Part shown: positions 63,335-64,000 of the stretch, piece by piece
Numbering within the stretch: position 1 is the first letter of the stretch
Layout of the letters: the number at the start of each line of letters is the position of its first letter
DNA from: Bradyrhizobium sp. CCGUVB4N
GTDB lineage: Bacteria > Pseudomonadota > Alphaproteobacteria > Rhizobiales > Xanthobacteraceae
Length of the DNA stretch: 64,000 nt
Reading direction: 5' to 3'
Assembly (NCBI RefSeq): GCF_024199945.1
Contig: NZ_JANADP010000001.1
Span: 6,510,001-6,574,000, forward strand
Notes under the pieces: generated by a model
Seen by the model: only the letters and a program-made list of their open reading frames with translations
Told to the model about the DNA's origin: nothing
Database searches by the model: none
Program-made: the position numbers and the translations under genes

Positions 63335-64000
63335 TCAGTCGCCCCTGAAGACTGGCTTGACCTTGTTGGCAAAAGCCTCGAAGGCGCGCTCGAAATCGGC
63401 CGTCGTCATGCACAGGGCTTGAGCAACGGCCTCCGCTTCGATCGCTTCCTCCACCGACATCGCCCATTCCATGGCCAGCATCCGTTTGGTCATGGTGTTG
63501 CCGAAGGTCGGGCCTTCCGCGACCTGCTTGGCCAACAACTGCGCCTGGGGCAGAACCTGCTCAGGCGTGACGATGCGGCTGAAGAACCCCCAGCGCTCGC
63601 CCTCCTCCGCGGTCATGAACCGGCCGGTGAACAGAAGCTCGGAGGCGCGGGACTGACCGATGATCCGCGGCAGGATCGCACAGGCGCCCATATCACAGCC
63701 GCCAAGACCCACCTTGTTGAACAGGAACGCGACCTTGGCTCCGCTCTCGGCGAGCCGCATGTCGGATGCCATGGCGATGATCGCGCCGGCGCCGGCGCAG
63801 ATGCCCTCGACCGCCGCCACGATCGGCTGCGGGCAGGCCCGCATCGCCTTGACGAGGTCACCGGTCATCCGCGTGAAAGCGGTCAGCCCCTTGGTGTCCA
63901 TCTTGACCAAAGGCCCGATGATCTCGAACACGTCGCCTCCGGACGAGAAATTGCCGCCGGCGCCGGTGACGACGATCGACTTGACCGCGTCGTCAAATGC
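63335..64000 (-). CDS. Enoyl-CoA hydratase/isomerase family protein (N-terminus beyond window)
   Basis: An open frame without stops runs from the stop at 63335 to the right edge (221 residues visible). Oxyanion-hole region 1 reads VTGAGGNFSSGGDVFEI and region 2 EGICAGAGAIIAMASDMRLAESGAKVAFLFNKVGLGGCDMGA. The latter 'NKVGLGGCDMGACAIL' form is seen in crotonase proteins of aromatic-CoA clusters. C-terminus ends FEAFANKVKPVFRGD. It lies 97 bp upstream of the monooxygenase fusion on the same strand and probably catalyses a hydration or ring-opening beta-oxidation-like step. Confidence 0.9.
   Translation of the reverse strand, partial: AFDDAVKSIVVTGAGGNFSSGGDVFEIIGPLVKMDTKGLTAFTRMTGDLVKAMRACPQPIVAAVEGICAGAGAIIAMASDMRLAESGAKVAFLFNKVGLGGCDMGACAILPRIIGQSRASELLFTGRFMTAEEGERWGFFSRIVTPEQVLPQAQLLAKQVAEGPTFGNTMTKRMLAMEWAMSVEEAIEAEAVAQALCMTTADFERAFEAFANKVKPVFRGD

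Noticed and set aside
1..64000. CRISPR arrays, rRNA and tRNA genes
   Set aside because: No regularly spaced direct repeats with unique spacers, and no tRNA T-loop/cloverleaf or rRNA signature seen on reading both strands; a covariance-model search could still find a tRNA I missed.

Overview
The window looks like a chromosomal segment of a high-GC alphaproteobacterium of the Bradyrhizobium/Rhodopseudomonas type. The reasons are the repertoire of CoA-thioester aromatic catabolism, TRAP and Bug-type solute-binding proteins, two Crp/Fnr regulators, many TTGA-N6-TCAA (FNR/FixK-type) sites, and a decayed rhizobial-type conjugative element with IS66, IS110 and IS256 copies. No rRNA, tRNA or CRISPR array was found.

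Layout. 1-2913 (minus) is the N-terminal 971 residues of a very large repeat-containing secreted protein that runs off the left edge. 3498-12546 is a glycolate/glyoxylate-type module: an enoyl-CoA hydratase, two paralogous class V (serine-glyoxylate type) aminotransferases flanking an MFS carrier, a divergent GntR/FadR regulator, a one-chain FAD/Fe-S 2-hydroxyacid dehydrogenase and a GlcG-like protein. 12547-24163 is a degraded mobile island. It holds an XRE regulator, an IS66 relic, a relaxase pseudogene, an IS110 transposase, a methyltransferase pseudogene, an intact DUF736 gene, a tyrosine recombinase with a small partner gene, and an IS256 relic.

24164-36338 carries an enoyl-CoA hydratase, a cytoplasmic bis-MGD molybdoenzyme, an operon of Bug receptor + [2Fe-2S] subunit + molybdenum hydroxylase subunit + ModA-like protein, an SDR, a TRAP transporter and a broken cyclase gene. 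36349-45064 has a Crp-like regulator, an FNR-like regulator with Fe-S cysteines, a 44-residue membrane protein, an Mla/MCE-type lipid ABC transporter, a DUF883/holin-like pair and a Pat-type acyl-CoA synthetase/acetyltransferase. 45668-49696 is a 1342-residue phosphoesterase fused to Ig-like and FG-GAP/VCBS-like repeats. 50402-54785 holds a universal stress protein, a phosphotransferase/kinase fusion, a CHAD protein and a CBS-BON protein. Six TTGA-N6-TCAA sites at 37511, 38312, 41452, 41533, 51339 and 53978 tie these genes into a likely low-oxygen regulon.

54819-64000 is an aromatic-acid CoA pathway, best read as 2-aminobenzoate (or salicylate) degradation: RidA, an aryl-CoA ligase, MarR, an ABC substrate-binding protein, a cupin, a FAD monooxygenase, a 783-residue monooxygenase/old-yellow-enzyme fusion and an enoyl-CoA hydratase cut by the right edge. 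A shared AT-rich palindrome (TTTTAGGCTTAAAA and variants) upstream of the ligase, marR and the fusion gene is a plausible MarR operator.
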